A stretch of 64,000 nt of DNA from Arthrobacter sp. EpRS71 (GCF_001512285.1 NZ_LNUV01000003.1:99540-163539); one strand, 5' to 3'. Counted from the first letter of the stretch, positions 11,212 through 20,274 are shown. Made by a program: numbers and translations. Notes: generated by a model from the letters alone, not told the origin.

Positions 11212-11364
11212 ATGAACAACCAACTGTGGATCGCTTGCCTCATAGGGGCTGCGGCCGGGCTCGTTGTTGGGCAGCTGGTTTTCAACTCGCCCTTCCTGGG
11301 CATCCTCATCGGTGTTGGTCTCGGCGCGCTCGTTGGGGCTGCCGTAGGACCCCGGCGCGGATAG
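11212..11364 (+). CDS. Small Gly-rich membrane protein (50 aa)
   Basis: ATG at 11212 opens a 50-codon frame ending TAG at 11364. The product has two hydrophobic segments, WIACLIGAAAGLVVGQLVF and FLGILIGVGLGALVGAAVG, ending in PRRG. The GxxxG-type spacing in both is typical of packed transmembrane hairpins. GGGAG lies eight bases before the start. It is 22 bases from the YihY gene on the same strand and is followed by a strong palindrome, so it reads as a real last gene of the unit. No family is recognised. Confidence 0.6.
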   Translation: MNNQLWIACLIGAAAGLVVGQLVFNSPFLGILIGVGLGALVGAAVGPRRG

Positions 11365-11370
11365 CTGGAA

Positions 11371-11433
11371 CAACGCGGGGTCACTTATGGCCCTTTAGAG
11401 GGCGCATAAGGGGCCATAAGTGACCCCGCGTTG
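11371..11433. terminator. Perfect 23-bp stem palindrome between convergent genes
   Basis: Arms at 11371-11393 and 11411-11433 are exact reverse complements over 23 bp (beginning CAACGCGGGGTCAC) around a 17-base loop. It lies between the 3' ends of the 50-aa gene and the glycosidase-like gene. There is no T-run, so it may be a Rho-assisted or bidirectional terminator or a REP-like element. Confidence 0.7.
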
Positions 11434-11439
11434 CTGCAC

Positions 11440-13656
11440 CTATGGCGCCTGCACCAGCCCTTCCCACGCTACGGTCCAGTCGGAAGGGAACCCGGGTGCG
11501 TGCCGTTCGGGTCCGTTGTCCCAGCCGGCGGCCATCAGTGCCACCGCAGCAAGAAGCCCGCCATTGCCCGGCAAGTAGAGCGGCAGGGAGTCGGTTTGGC
11601 GGTTGTGGCCGTTGGGGAGGACCGTATTCTTACCGGCGCCCAGGAGGAGCGCGTCCACTGCGGCCTGCGGGTCCTCGAGCCGTGCGGCGGTCATGGCCAT
11701 GACGGGGTAGTCCCAGCCCCAGGTGCTGTCCCAGTCCCAGTCGGCCAGGACGTCGGTGAGGGTCGCGCGCATGATGGCCGGATCAATAAGATCGGTTTGC
11801 GGGAGGACTCCGAGGGCGCACAGCATGGACGGGTGATCGGTGCGAATGGTGAACGGTTCAACGTCGATCGCAGCGTAGACGCCGTTCATCACACGCGGTG
11901 GCACCATTCCAGCAGCCACGTCAGTCCATTCCTGCACAGGTTCAAGTCCCAGCCGCTCCCGCCAGGCAGCGGCAGTCTGGAGGCCCCACTGCCAGTAGGC
12001 CAGCTCAAACGTGGGATTGCTGACCTTGGCCCGGATGGAGCCGTAGCTTTCCTGCGCCGGAATCAAGGGTGGGCCAAGGTCGAACCCGCGTGAGGTGGGA
12101 TGCGCAAAGCTGGCCATGAAGGCAGCAGACTCGAACACGATCTCCGCGAACTCCTCCAGGACTTCCCGGCTGGGGTCGGCCCGGTACACCAGTTCGGCAA
12201 GGTGAATGGGGTGGGGCTGCTGCCAGATCAGGAACGTCCCGATGGGGCTGGGGCTCTCCCTGCCGTCCGGTCCCACCTGTTTGGGCCAGCGAACGCCGTC
12301 GAATCCTTGCGCTTTGGCCGTCTGGCGTGATGTCTCCAGCACGGTGGAGTACCACCGCATCGACGGCAGGAGCAGTTCCACACGGTTCCAGTGAGCAAAG
12401 TGCGCGGCGTGCCACCAGTGCATCTCAAGATGAAAGCGGCCACGCCACGAATTGCAGACCAGCCCTGTTTCCTGCGGAGGCAACGAGCCTGAACAATTGA
12501 TGGCCGTCAGGTACTGGGACAACACGATCCTGCGCTCCAGTTCCTTCGCCCGCGGATCATCTGTGGCATCAAGCTCAATTGCACCACCCGAGGACCAGAA
12601 CTCCGGCCAGTAGGCCGCGGATGCCTCCATGACGGAACGTGCCGCTGAAAGTTCGACGCCGTTGCCCGCCTTCGTGGAGCGGGTTGGCTGGTGTGCTTGG
12701 CCGGCGTGCCTGTTGTTGCCTCTGGGGATGCAGTCACCATCCCCGGCGGAAACGAAAGCAACGCTGAAGTCCAGGACACCAGCGGAACCGCTGGGGGAGA
12801 CCCGTAGCCTGTGTTGTTCGGCCTGTTCCACCGCCAGGTCTTCACCGGTGATCAACACTTGGTAGCGGGAAGCGTCCAGTTCGCGGTGCGCTGTCCACAC
12901 TGGGGAGGCGTGGTGGTCTTGCACGGGCGATGGTTCGCTCAGCGTGGTGGTGTGCGCCTCCGGGCTGTTCCAGTCTGCTGCGTCGTGCCAGGCTTCGGAA
13001 CCGTACGGGAAGCCGATGCTGACAACCAGGCCGGCACCAAGCGCCGTCGACTCCACGCGGAAGCCCACCTCATCGCGGTCCGGGTGGCACGCCGTCGTGA
13101 CTGTGACGTGGTGGCCTGCCAGCGTGAAGCGGCTTGTTACTACCCCCGTCCACAGATCCAGGGTTTGTTCGGTGCCGGTGATGTCGGCGGGGATGAGGGG
13201 ACGTTCGGCTCCGTCCTCCATCCAGCTGAAGCCAATGCGTCCCAGGTCCAGCCGATGGGAGTTGGCGCGGAGCCACGTTTCTGCTCGGGAGGTGTCCGTC
13301 TCGCGGTCGTTGACGATGTTGCCCACCATGTCCACGTAAGGCACAGGGCCTCGCGGCGAATCGTAGAGGACGGTGGAACCAGCCAGGTGGTAGGGCTCCG
13401 GTGGTGGAACCGAGTGCCAACCCCACTGCGCTTGAGTGCCGAGCAATGTTCCCGGTGGTAGCTCGTCGCGGGCGCCCACGGGGTAGTCGTTGGGCAGTGA
13501 TTGGAGCCCAGTGAGATCCACTGTAAAGGCAAACTCGCCATTGCCCACGGAGACGGGGCTTCGCGGATCCAGTTGGTGCTGCCTGACGTTGTGTCGCTGG
13601 ACAAGTGCCTTGCGATCGATGGTGGGGGATTCCGAAGTCTTGCTTTGGCTGTGCAC
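11440..13656 (-). CDS. Glycosidase-like protein, probable (alpha/alpha)6-barrel fold
   Basis: A 738-aa protein with an N-terminal beta-rich region opening VSVGNGEFAFTVDLTG and a C-terminal half full of aromatic helices, with EMHWWHAAHFAHWNR near 410 and DWDWDSTWGWDYPVMAM near 655, which fits a GH65/GH95-like six-hairpin glycosidase. I cannot name the family or place catalytic acids with certainty. There is no signal peptide, so it probably acts on imported oligosaccharide. The GTG at 13656 is chosen because AGGAGGG (13665-13671) lies eight bases before it. An in-frame extension to 13809 would run through two LacI-type operators and is rejected. It lies downstream of the GH43 gene, with operators in the gap. 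Confidence 0.72.
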   Translation of the reverse strand: MHSQSKTSESPTIDRKALVQRHNVRQHQLDPRSPVSVGNGEFAFTVDLTGLQSLPNDYPVGARDELPPGTLLGTQAQWGWHSVPPPEPYHLAGSTVLYDSPRGPVPYVDMVGNIVNDRETDTSRAETWLRANSHRLDLGRIGFSWMEDGAERPLIPADITGTEQTLDLWTGVVTSRFTLAGHHVTVTTACHPDRDEVGFRVESTALGAGLVVSIGFPYGSEAWHDAADWNSPEAHTTTLSEPSPVQDHHASPVWTAHRELDASRYQVLITGEDLAVEQAEQHRLRVSPSGSAGVLDFSVAFVSAGDGDCIPRGNNRHAGQAHQPTRSTKAGNGVELSAARSVMEASAAYWPEFWSSGGAIELDATDDPRAKELERRIVLSQYLTAINCSGSLPPQETGLVCNSWRGRFHLEMHWWHAAHFAHWNRVELLLPSMRWYSTVLETSRQTAKAQGFDGVRWPKQVGPDGRESPSPIGTFLIWQQPHPIHLAELVYRADPSREVLEEFAEIVFESAAFMASFAHPTSRGFDLGPPLIPAQESYGSIRAKVSNPTFELAYWQWGLQTAAAWRERLGLEPVQEWTDVAAGMVPPRVMNGVYAAIDVEPFTIRTDHPSMLCALGVLPQTDLIDPAIMRATLTDVLADWDWDSTWGWDYPVMAMTAARLEDPQAAVDALLLGAGKNTVLPNGHNRQTDSLPLYLPGNGGLLAAVALMAAGWDNGPERHAPGFPSDWTVAWEGLVQAP

Positions 13657-13756
13657 TGCGCACGCCCTCCTGATGCTGTCTGCTTTGACTGCTGCTGGGG
13701 ACAATCCGGTCAAATGCTGTTGGGACGACGGCTCCGCCGTGGCGGAGCGGCCATGA

Positions 13757-13768
13757 GAAACCGTTTTC
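13757..13768. promoter_or_regulatory. LacI-family operator-like site 1 (before glycosidase gene)
   Basis: GAAACCGTTTTC has the CG-centred inverted repeat of LacI/GalR operators. It matches 11 of 12 bases of the site at 14802-14813 before the sugar-binding protein gene, so one regulator probably serves both. Confidence 0.6.
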
Positions 13769-13769
13769 C

Positions 13770-13779
13770 GAAACGATTC
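13770..13779. promoter_or_regulatory. LacI-family operator-like site 2 (before glycosidase gene)
   Basis: GAAACGATTC, a second CG-centred near-palindrome directly beside site 1, upstream of the 13656 start. Two adjacent half-turn-spaced sites also occur before the binding-protein gene. Confidence 0.45.
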
Positions 13780-13832
13780 AATCCTTGTCATGCTGCGAGT
13801 GGATGTCAACCCCTCCTTCGCCGAGGCTGGTG

Positions 13833-14726
13833 CTACGCAAGCACCACGGTGTCCTCAAGCTCGTCGAGCGGGAAGAACGCCGCCCGCTCGTGCGGACTGT
13901 TGTTGGGCTGGTGGAGCGTCAGGAACAGGCCGCCGTCGAGGTTCCGGCCGATCATGCCGTGGCCGCCATCGGTGCTCCAGAGGGGTTCTGGTTCCTGGAC
14001 CCAGGGCCCCGCAACTGTTCCGGATTCGCTTCGCGCGATTCCCATGGCGTAGCCTTGATCGCCGAAGCTGGACCAGAGCATGATGAGCTTCCCGCTGGAA
14101 AGCCGGAAGAGGAACGGGCCGTCGGTGACGTACACGGGAAACTCCCTGTTCCGGACTGAAGGGACGTCCAGGGCGCGGGACCATGGAGCCTCCGAAGCGC
14201 TGAAGAGGAAGACCGGTTCGCCCTCAGCGGTCCGCAGGTCAGGGCTAAGCCGCTGCGCCATCATGGTGCCGTCGTGGACCTGCTTCCACTCGTGGCAGAA
14301 CACCATCCACGGATTCCCTTCATGGTCCACGTGGAGCGTTCCGTCCAGGCACTCCCAGCCGCCGGGAGTGACCGGACCATCGCTCCATGGCTCATAGGGG
14401 CCCTCTGGCTTGTTTGCTGAAAGTATCTGTGTTCCCCGGACGTGCTCAGGAGCGGTGAACGTGGAAAACATAAAATACCGCCCGTGGTACTCATGGACCT
14501 CCGGCGCCCAATATTGCTCGTGGCTCCAGAAATCCGGGGATGGGCGAAAGGCGGGCTGCGGACCCTCCCATGTCTCCAGGTCGGTGCTTCGATAACAGTC
14601 GAAGCCTGTGGCGGGCCCTGACCAAATGTTCTTGTCAGTGCTTCCGAAGAGTAGATATTCCCCGGATTCCGGCAGGGTGAGGACGAAGGGATCCCGGATT
14701 TGGATCTGGTCCAAGTGGTGGGTCAA
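13833..14726 (-). CDS. Glycoside hydrolase family 43-type protein
   Basis: A five-bladed beta-propeller glycosidase of GH43 type (arabinofuranosidase/xylosidase class). Visible are the catalytic-base Asp in IQIRDPFVL near residue 12, WAPEVHEYHGRYFMFST near 74 and an Asp in GTLHVDHEGNPW near 137; GGHGMIG occurs near 260. At 297 aa it is a bare catalytic domain, and with no signal peptide it is probably cytoplasmic. The TTG at 14726 has AAGGAG seven bases upstream. It is divergent from the sugar-binding lipoprotein gene and followed by the 738-aa glycosidase-like gene, so the three probably serve uptake and breakdown of one plant-type oligosaccharide. Confidence 0.82.
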   Translation of the reverse strand: MTHHLDQIQIRDPFVLTLPESGEYLLFGSTDKNIWSGPATGFDCYRSTDLETWEGPQPAFRPSPDFWSHEQYWAPEVHEYHGRYFMFSTFTAPEHVRGTQILSANKPEGPYEPWSDGPVTPGGWECLDGTLHVDHEGNPWMVFCHEWKQVHDGTMMAQRLSPDLRTAEGEPVFLFSASEAPWSRALDVPSVRNREFPVYVTDGPFLFRLSSGKLIMLWSSFGDQGYAMGIARSESGTVAGPWVQEPEPLWSTDGGHGMIGRNLDGGLFLTLHQPNNSPHERAAFFPLDELEDTVVLA

Positions 14727-14749
14727 AGCGTGCTCCTTTGCAGGCCTAA

Positions 14750-14814
14750 ATAGTTCACGGTGGAAACTATTGACGAATATACACTGCCTTGATACGTTTC
14801 AGGAACCGTTTTCT
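14750..14814. promoter_or_regulatory. Divergent promoter with two LacI-type operators
   Basis: Between the GH43 and binding-protein genes: an ATAGTT/AACTAT inverted repeat (14750-14770), a TATACA -10-like box (14778-14783), and two CG-centred operator-like palindromes, TGATACGTTTCA (14790-14801) and GGAACCGTTTTC (14802-14813). The second repeats the site before the 738-aa glycosidase gene. No regulator gene lies nearby. Confidence 0.6.
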
Positions 14815-14837
14815 TGAGTCTGAAAGAAGCTTACCCA

Positions 14838-16139
14838 ATGGCGCGTAAATCTCCCCGCAGCATCCGAAAATCCATTGCATTCTTCACTGCGGTGGGCCTG
14901 CTTGGCCTCACCACAGCGTGTTCCAGCCCGTCGTCCAACCAGCCCGAGGATGGCCCGGTCGAGATTCGGTTTTCGTGGTGGGGCAACGCCACCCGTGCCG
15001 AACTGACCAACAAGGCCATCAAGGAGTTCGAGGCAGCCAACCCCAACATCAAGGTCAAACCGGAGTACGGCGACATCGGAGGCTACTTCGACAAATTGGC
15101 CACCCAGGTCGCGGCCAACGACGCCCCCGATGTCATCACCATGGGTGGCGCCTACCCGGCGGAATACGCCAACCGTGGCGCACTGCTGGATCTGTCCAAG
15201 GTCGAAGGGCCGCTGAATCTCTCCGCAATGGATCAGGGGGCCTTGGAAAACGGTCAGGTCCAAGGCAAGCAGTACGGTGTCTCCACGGGCGCAAATGCCC
15301 TGGCCATCGTGGTCAACCCCGCCGTCTTCCAAGCTGCGGGCGTGGCCCTTCCGGACGACAGCAAGTGGTCCTGGGACGACTTCGCAAAGACAGCTGAGGA
15401 CATCACTGCCAAGAGTCCCAAGGGAACCTACGGCACCGCCACCGTCCTCACCCATGATTCACTTGATGCCTTCGCCCGCCAACGCGGAGAATCCCTGTAC
15501 ACGCAGGATGGCCAGCTGGGTCTGAGCAAGGAGACCGTTCAGGACTACTTCGATTTCTCCGTCAAACTCAGTGAGTCAGGGGCAGCGCCCAGTGCTTCCG
15601 AAACTGTGGAGAAGCTCAATGTCAGCACCGAGCAGACACTCATGGGGATGGGGCAGGCCGGCATGATGCTCACCTGGACCAACTCCTTGACCGCCCTCAG
15701 CAAAGCCTCCGGCGCTGAACTCAAGCTGCTCAAACTGCCCGGCGAGACCCCAACCCCCGGCATCTGGCTTCAGTCATCGCAGTTCTACACCATCTCTGCC
15801 CGCAGCAAGCACACGGACGCTGCTGCAAAGCTCGTCAGCTTCCTCGTCAACAATGAGGCTGCCGCCAAGATCATCCAGAGCGACCGCGGCGTGCCCAGCA
15901 ACTCCGGCATGCGCACGGCCATCCAGGACCTTCTGACACCTCAGGGCAAGGTGGAAGCAGCTTACATAGATCAGATCGGCAAGATGGACTTCGCGCCAAC
16001 ATTCATCGGTCCCACCGGTTCAACGGCTGTCTCCGAGATCACGGCACGCATCAACACCGAGGTCCTCTTCAAGAGGCTGAGCCCGGAGAAGGCCGCCGAG
16101 CAGTGGTTGAGCGAAAGTAAAGCGGCCATCGGCAAGTAG
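14838..16139 (+). CDS. Sugar ABC transporter substrate-binding lipoprotein
   Basis: A 433-aa extracytoplasmic solute-binding protein of the carbohydrate (family 1, MalE/UgpB-like) class. It has a signal peptide with the lipobox LTTAC (Cys about residue 28), then IRFSWWGNATRAELTNKAI, the standard opening of sugar-binding proteins, and DAPDVITMGG near 98. ATG 14838 gives a normal lipoprotein signal; an in-frame ATG lies upstream at 14814 within the operator region. No permease or ATPase genes accompany it: the next feature is a palindromic repeat and a convergent gene. It must use distant permeases, or its own were lost. The predicted substrate follows from the GH43 neighbour, not from this sequence. 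Confidence 0.88.
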   Translation: MARKSPRSIRKSIAFFTAVGLLGLTTACSSPSSNQPEDGPVEIRFSWWGNATRAELTNKAIKEFEAANPNIKVKPEYGDIGGYFDKLATQVAANDAPDVITMGGAYPAEYANRGALLDLSKVEGPLNLSAMDQGALENGQVQGKQYGVSTGANALAIVVNPAVFQAAGVALPDDSKWSWDDFAKTAEDITAKSPKGTYGTATVLTHDSLDAFARQRGESLYTQDGQLGLSKETVQDYFDFSVKLSESGAAPSASETVEKLNVSTEQTLMGMGQAGMMLTWTNSLTALSKASGAELKLLKLPGETPTPGIWLQSSQFYTISARSKHTDAAAKLVSFLVNNEAAAKIIQSDRGVPSNSGMRTAIQDLLTPQGKVEAAYIDQIGKMDFAPTFIGPTGSTAVSEITARINTEVLFKRLSPEKAAEQWLSESKAAIGK

Positions 16140-16140
16140 T

Positions 16141-16209
16141 ACCCATGTAGGTCGCAGATCAGGTCGTTACGAACGCTCATAACGGCCTGATCTGCTACTT
16201 AGTTGGGCG
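16141..16209. repeat. 68-bp palindromic repeat (copy 2)
   Basis: Arms run from ACCCATGTAGGTCGCAGATC at the left to GCTACTTAGTTGGGC at the right, around a GTTACGAACGCTCATAAC centre. This is the most diverged of the four copies. It starts two bases after the stop of the sugar-binding protein gene and lies between convergent genes. Confidence 0.8.
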
Positions 16210-16220
16210 CGCAGGGCACC

Positions 16221-16997
16221 TTAGTCGGCGTCCCGGACCACAAGATACGGGTCTGCCCAGGCTCCGATGATCCTGGCAACCCGTGCCGCCTGGCCCTTCC
16301 CGGTGAGGAGATGCTCGCTGCCCTCCAACGAGATAAAGCTCCGGGGATGCCGGGCCGTCCGGAAAATTTCACTGGCGTTGTCGATCCCCACGGTGTTGTC
16401 AGTGGGGGAGTGCATCACCATCAGCGGCTTGTGGAGGGTGCGGATGCAATCGCGTAGATCAGCGCGTTCCACGTCCTCCACAAAATGGCGCCGAACCTCC
16501 ATGGGCCTACCGCCCAGATCCACCACAGCGCTGCCATCACGTAGGATGGAGTCGATCTCGGTGTCAAACATGTGCTCAACATGCTTGGGCTCGTAAGGTG
16601 CGGCAACGGTCACCACGGCGTTCAGGCCGGGGATGTCGCGGGCTGCGGCCAGCACAGCGGCACCCCCAAAGGAGTGGCCCACCAGGAGTGAGATTCCCCG
16701 GCCTTGGTCCTGCATGAAGGTGGCAGCCAGGATGGTGTCGGCTACCTTGACGCTGAAGGATCCGGCCGACCATTCACCGGCGGAGCCGCCCAGGCCCAGG
16801 TTGTCGAAGCGGAGCATCCCAATGCCCTGTTCCGCCAGCCCTTTGCAAATGCGTGACGCTGCCGGGCTGTCCTTGCCGAGCGTCAGGCCGTGGGAGTACA
16901 AACCCCAACCGCGCACGGGTCCCTCGGGCACGTCCACGATGCCGGCCAAAGTCTCGCCGGTGCTTCCGGTGAAGCTGATCTTCTCAGAGCGTGACAC
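16221..16997 (-). CDS. Alpha/beta hydrolase
   Basis: A 258-aa serine hydrolase-fold protein. The nucleophile elbow is GHSFGG near residue 107, the oxyanion-side motif YSHGLTLGKDS is near 34, and an Asp (HSPTDNTVG) and a His (GSEHLLTG) follow in the right order for a catalytic triad. Substrate is unknown; related proteins are often found fused to OsmC domains. The GTG at 16997 has AAGGAG six bases upstream, and the start at 17072 does not. It is separated from the sdh genes by their terminator and converges on the sugar-binding gene. Confidence 0.85.
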   Translation of the reverse strand: MSRSEKISFTGSTGETLAGIVDVPEGPVRGWGLYSHGLTLGKDSPAASRICKGLAEQGIGMLRFDNLGLGGSAGEWSAGSFSVKVADTILAATFMQDQGRGISLLVGHSFGGAAVLAAARDIPGLNAVVTVAAPYEPKHVEHMFDTEIDSILRDGSAVVDLGGRPMEVRRHFVEDVERADLRDCIRTLHKPLMVMHSPTDNTVGIDNASEIFRTARHPRSFISLEGSEHLLTGKGQAARVARIIGAWADPYLVVRDAD

Positions 16998-17057
16998 GCT
17001 GATCTCCTTGCGTAGCGGTGACGGTTCCGGCGGCGGCTGGTTCCGGCAGGTGATTAA

Positions 17058-17104
17058 CGACGACGGCGCCACTCACCAACAGTGGTGAGCGGCGCCGTCG
17101 TCGT
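17058..17104 (-). terminator. Terminator hairpin after sdhB
   Basis: Two 21-base arms (17058-17078 and 17084-17104), each containing GGCGCC, pair with a single mismatch. On the minus strand the stem is followed by GTTAATC, so the U-tract is weak. Confidence 0.75.
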
Positions 17105-17128
17105 GCTTGTTCTTAGGTGAACGCTGAA

Positions 17129-17911
17129 CTAGATCTTGCGGGCCAAAATGGCCTGCTTGACCTCGGCGATTGCCTGGGTGACCTGGATGCCACGGGGGCA
17201 TGCTTCCGAGCAGTTGAAGGTGGTGCGGCAACGCCACACGCCTTCTTTGTCGTTCAGGATCTCAAGGCGCATGTCGCCGGCGTCATCGCGGGAATCGAAG
17301 ATGAAGCGGTGGGCGTTGACGATCGCGGCCGGCCCGAAGTACTGGCCGTCGGTCCAGAAGACCGGGCAGGACGAGGTGCAGGCAGCGCAGAGGATGCACT
17401 TGGTGGTGTCATCAAAGCGCTCACGGTCTTCAACGGACTGCAGGCGTTCCTTGGTGGGCTCGTGGCCCTTGTTGATCAGGAACGGCATCACTTCGCGGAA
17501 GGACTGGAAGAACGGTTCCATGTCCACAATCAGGTCCTTCTCCACAGGGAGGCCCTTGATCGGCTCGACGGTGATGGGCTTGGTGGTGTCCAGGTCCTTC
17601 AGCAGCGTCTTGCAGGCGAGGCGGTTGCGGCCGTTGATGCGCATGGCATCGGAGCCACACACACCGTGGGCGCAGGAGCGGCGGAAGGAGACGGTGCCGT
17701 CAATCTCCCACTTGACCTTGTGAAGGGCATCCAACACGCGGTCCGTGCCGTACATGGTCAGCTTGTAGTCATCCCAGCGTGCCTCGTCCGAAATCTCGGG
17801 ATCGTAGCGGCGCACGCGCAGCGTGATGTGGAACGTGGGAATTTCACCGTCGCCGGCAACGCTTGCCGGGAGCTCGATCTTGGAAGCGGGCTCTGCCATT
17901 TCGGTCGTCAT
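17129..17911 (-). CDS. sdhB: Succinate dehydrogenase iron-sulfur subunit
   Basis: Carries the 2Fe-2S, 4Fe-4S and 3Fe-4S centres that pass electrons from SdhA flavin to quinone. The 260-aa protein shows the ferredoxin-type RRSCAHGVCGSDAM cluster near residue 78, CILCAACTSSCP near 172 and CSEACPRGIQV near 232. The ATG overlaps the sdhA stop by one base, giving tight coupling. It is the last gene of sdhC-sdhD-sdhA-sdhB. Confidence 0.97.
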   Translation of the reverse strand: MTTEMAEPASKIELPASVAGDGEIPTFHITLRVRRYDPEISDEARWDDYKLTMYGTDRVLDALHKVKWEIDGTVSFRRSCAHGVCGSDAMRINGRNRLACKTLLKDLDTTKPITVEPIKGLPVEKDLIVDMEPFFQSFREVMPFLINKGHEPTKERLQSVEDRERFDDTTKCILCAACTSSCPVFWTDGQYFGPAAIVNAHRFIFDSRDDAGDMRLEILNDKEGVWRCRTTFNCSEACPRGIQVTQAIAEVKQAILARKI

Positions 17912-19710
17912 TAGTACTTACGCTCCATCGGCTCGTAACGGGTGAAGATCACGGGCTTCGTCTCAAGACGGATGCCCGCAACGGATTCCGCCGAGGAGTC
18001 GACGGTGACGGAAGTGTCCAGGTAAGCCATGGAGTGCTTCATGAACTTTTCGTCATTGCGGTCCGGGAAGTCTTCGCGGTAGTGGCCACCACGGGACTCT
18101 TCACGGTGCAGAGCACCGACGGTCATGACCTTGGCCATGTCCAGCAGGAAGCCCAGTTCCACTGCTTCCAGGAGATCCAGGTTGAAGCGCTTGCCCTTGT
18201 CCTGAACGGTGACGTGCTTGTACCGCTCTTCGAAGGACTCGATGTCGCGGAGGACCTGCTCCAAGGACTCCTTGGTGCGGAACACCTGCATGTTGGCGTC
18301 CATGGTGTCCTGCAGTTCCTTGCGGATCTGCGCAACACGCTCAGTGCCGTTGCCGGTGAGCAGGCCGTCAAGGATGCCGCGGGTCATTGCCTCGGGATCC
18401 TCAGGGAGCTCAACAAAGTCGGCAGTCTTGGAGTACTCCGCAGCGGCGATGCCGGCGCGCTTACCGAACACGTTGATGTCCAGGAGCGAGTTGGTGCCCA
18501 GACGGTTGGAGCCGTGAACGGACACACAAGCAACTTCACCGGCTGCGTAGAGGCCCGGGACGATCGTGTCGTTGTCCTGGAGCACTTCGGTGGTGATGTT
18601 GGTGGGGATGCCACCCATGGCGTAGTGCGCCGTGGGGAACACAGGAACGGGATCGGTGAACGGTTCCACACCAAGGTAGGTGCGGGCGAACTCCGTGATG
18701 TCCGGAAGCTTGGCCTCGATGTGAGCGGGCTCAAGGTGGGTCAGGTCCAAGAGGACATAGTCCTTGTTCGGACCACAACCGCGGCCTTCACGCACTTCGT
18801 TGGCCATGGCACGGGCCACGATGTCACGGGGTGCAAGGTCCTTGATGGTGGGGGCGTAGCGCTCCATGAAGCGCTCACCTTCCGAGTTACGCAGGATCGC
18901 GCCTTCACCACGTGCACCCTCGGTAAGGAGGATGCCCAGGCCGGCGAGGCCGGTCGGGTGGAACTGGAAGAACTCCATGTCTTCCAAGGGGATGCCACGG
19001 CGGAATGCAATGCCCATGCCGTCGCCCGTGAGGGTGTGTGCGTTGGACGTTGTCTTGAAGACCTTGCCGGCGCCACCGGAGGCGAACACAACAGACTTGG
19101 CCTGGAAGACGTGCAGTTCGCCGGAAGCGAGGTCGTAGGAGACCACGCCGGCAACACGCTTCTGCTTGTACGGGGTACCGTCTTCACGTACTGCGTCCTC
19201 TTCGACGATCAGCAGGTCAAGGACGTAGTACTCGTTGTAGAACTCAACGTTGTGCTTGACGCAGTTTTGGTACAGCGTCTGCAGGATCATGTGACCGGTA
19301 CGGTCAGCTGCGTAACACGCGCGGCGGACGGGTGCCTTGCCGTGGTCGCGGGTGTGGCCACCGAAGCGGCGCTGGTCAATCCGGCCCTCGGGCGTGCGGT
19401 TGAACGGCAGACCCATCTTTTCCAGGTCCAGCACGGCGTCAATGGCTTCCTTCGCCATGACCTCGGCGGCATCCTGGTCAACCAGGTAGTCGCCACCCTT
19501 GATGGTGTCAAAGGTGTGCCACTCCCAGTTGTCTTCTTCGACGTTGGCTAGCGCTGCGCACATTCCACCCTGGGCTGCACCGGTGTGCGAGCGGGTGGGG
19601 TAGAGCTTGGTCAGTACCGCGGTGCGTGCTCGCTGACCGGATTCGATCGCGGCGCGCATGCCGGCGCCACCTGCACCGACAATGACGACGTCGTACTTAT
19701 GGACCTGCAT
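17911..19710 (-). CDS. sdhA: Succinate dehydrogenase flavoprotein subunit
   Basis: Oxidises succinate to fumarate in the TCA cycle and respiratory complex II. The 599-aa protein opens with a Rossmann [14 protein letters not shown], the covalent-FAD His is at about residue 42 in [10 protein letters not shown], the catalytic region HPTGL lies near 245, and [18 protein letters not shown] is the active-site Arg segment. I use the ATG at 19710 (MQVHKYDVV); a TTG seven codons earlier is possible. The closing RYEPMERKY is typical of actinobacterial SdhA. Confidence 0.97.
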   Translation of the reverse strand: MQVHKYDVVIVGAGGAGMRAAIESGQRARTAVLTKLYPTRSHTGAAQGGMCAALANVEEDNWEWHTFDTIKGGDYLVDQDAAEVMAKEAIDAVLDLEKMGLPFNRTPEGRIDQRRFGGHTRDHGKAPVRRACYAADRTGHMILQTLYQNCVKHNVEFYNEYYVLDLLIVEEDAVREDGTPYKQKRVAGVVSYDLASGELHVFQAKSVVFASGGAGKVFKTTSNAHTLTGDGMGIAFRRGIPLEDMEFFQFHPTGLAGLGILLTEGARGEGAILRNSEGERFMERYAPTIKDLAPRDIVARAMANEVREGRGCGPNKDYVLLDLTHLEPAHIEAKLPDITEFARTYLGVEPFTDPVPVFPTAHYAMGGIPTNITTEVLQDNDTIVPGLYAAGEVACVSVHGSNRLGTNSLLDINVFGKRAGIAAAEYSKTADFVELPEDPEAMTRGILDGLLTGNGTERVAQIRKELQDTMDANMQVFRTKESLEQVLRDIESFEERYKHVTVQDKGKRFNLDLLEAVELGFLLDMAKVMTVGALHREESRGGHYREDFPDRNDEKFMKHSMAYLDTSVTVDSSAESVAGIRLETKPVIFTRYEPMERKY

Positions 19711-19809
19711 ACCAGATGCTCTCTCTTTCAAAATTCAGATGGTCGGCGGAGGCTGCTCCGCTACGTCAGGCGAACCGGTTCACTCACTGGGAGCCACCGG
19801 GAAGCGCCG

Positions 19810-20271
19810 CTACGGGGCCGGGCAGAAACCGCCAGGCAACTGAACGCCGTCGACGACGGGGCACGGGTTGAAGGTGAAGATCACCAGCGTGCCAAGGATG
19901 ATGATGACCAGGGTGGCCGCGTAGAGGACCATCTTGAGCCAGAAGCGCGTGGAGTCCTTCTCGGCGTAGTCGTTGATGATGGTGCGGACGCCGTTGGTGC
20001 CGTGCAGCATGGCAAGCCACAGCATGGCGAGATCCCAGAACTGCCAGAACGGATCGGCCCACTTACCTGCAACAAAGCCGAAGTCGATTGCGTGGATGCC
20101 CTCGCCCACCAGCAGGTTCACGAACAGGTGGCCGAAGATCAGTACCACCAGGACGATGCCGGAGAGACGCATGAAGAGCCAGGCGATCATTTCGAAGTTG
20201 CCACGGCTGGAGCCGGTGCGGTTGTACTTCGGTGCGATCTTTCCGCTGCGCGGAGATTCGATGGTTGTCAT
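19810..20271 (-). CDS. sdhD: Succinate dehydrogenase membrane anchor subunit
   Basis: A 153-aa protein with three transmembrane helices that, with SdhC, anchors SdhAB and binds haem b and quinone. MRLSGIVLVVLIFGHLFVN near residue 34 carries a haem-ligand-type His, and HGTNGVRTIINDY near 90 is the SdhD quinone-site segment with the conserved Asp-Tyr. It sits three bases after sdhC. A gap of 99 bases separates it from sdhA. Confidence 0.92.
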   Translation of the reverse strand: MTTIESPRSGKIAPKYNRTGSSRGNFEMIAWLFMRLSGIVLVVLIFGHLFVNLLVGEGIHAIDFGFVAGKWADPFWQFWDLAMLWLAMLHGTNGVRTIINDYAEKDSTRFWLKMVLYAATLVIIILGTLVIFTFNPCPVVDGVQLPGGFCPAP

Positions 20272-20274
20272 GGC

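Noticed and set aside
13657..13809. 51-codon N-terminal extension of the glycosidase-like gene
   Set aside because: It would translate both LacI-type operators, while GTG 13656 has an excellent AGGAGGG site at the correct distance.
17863..19551. 562-codon plus-strand frame opposite sdhA
   Set aside because: The minus strand encodes a complete SdhA with all active-site motifs; the plus frame is a shadow.
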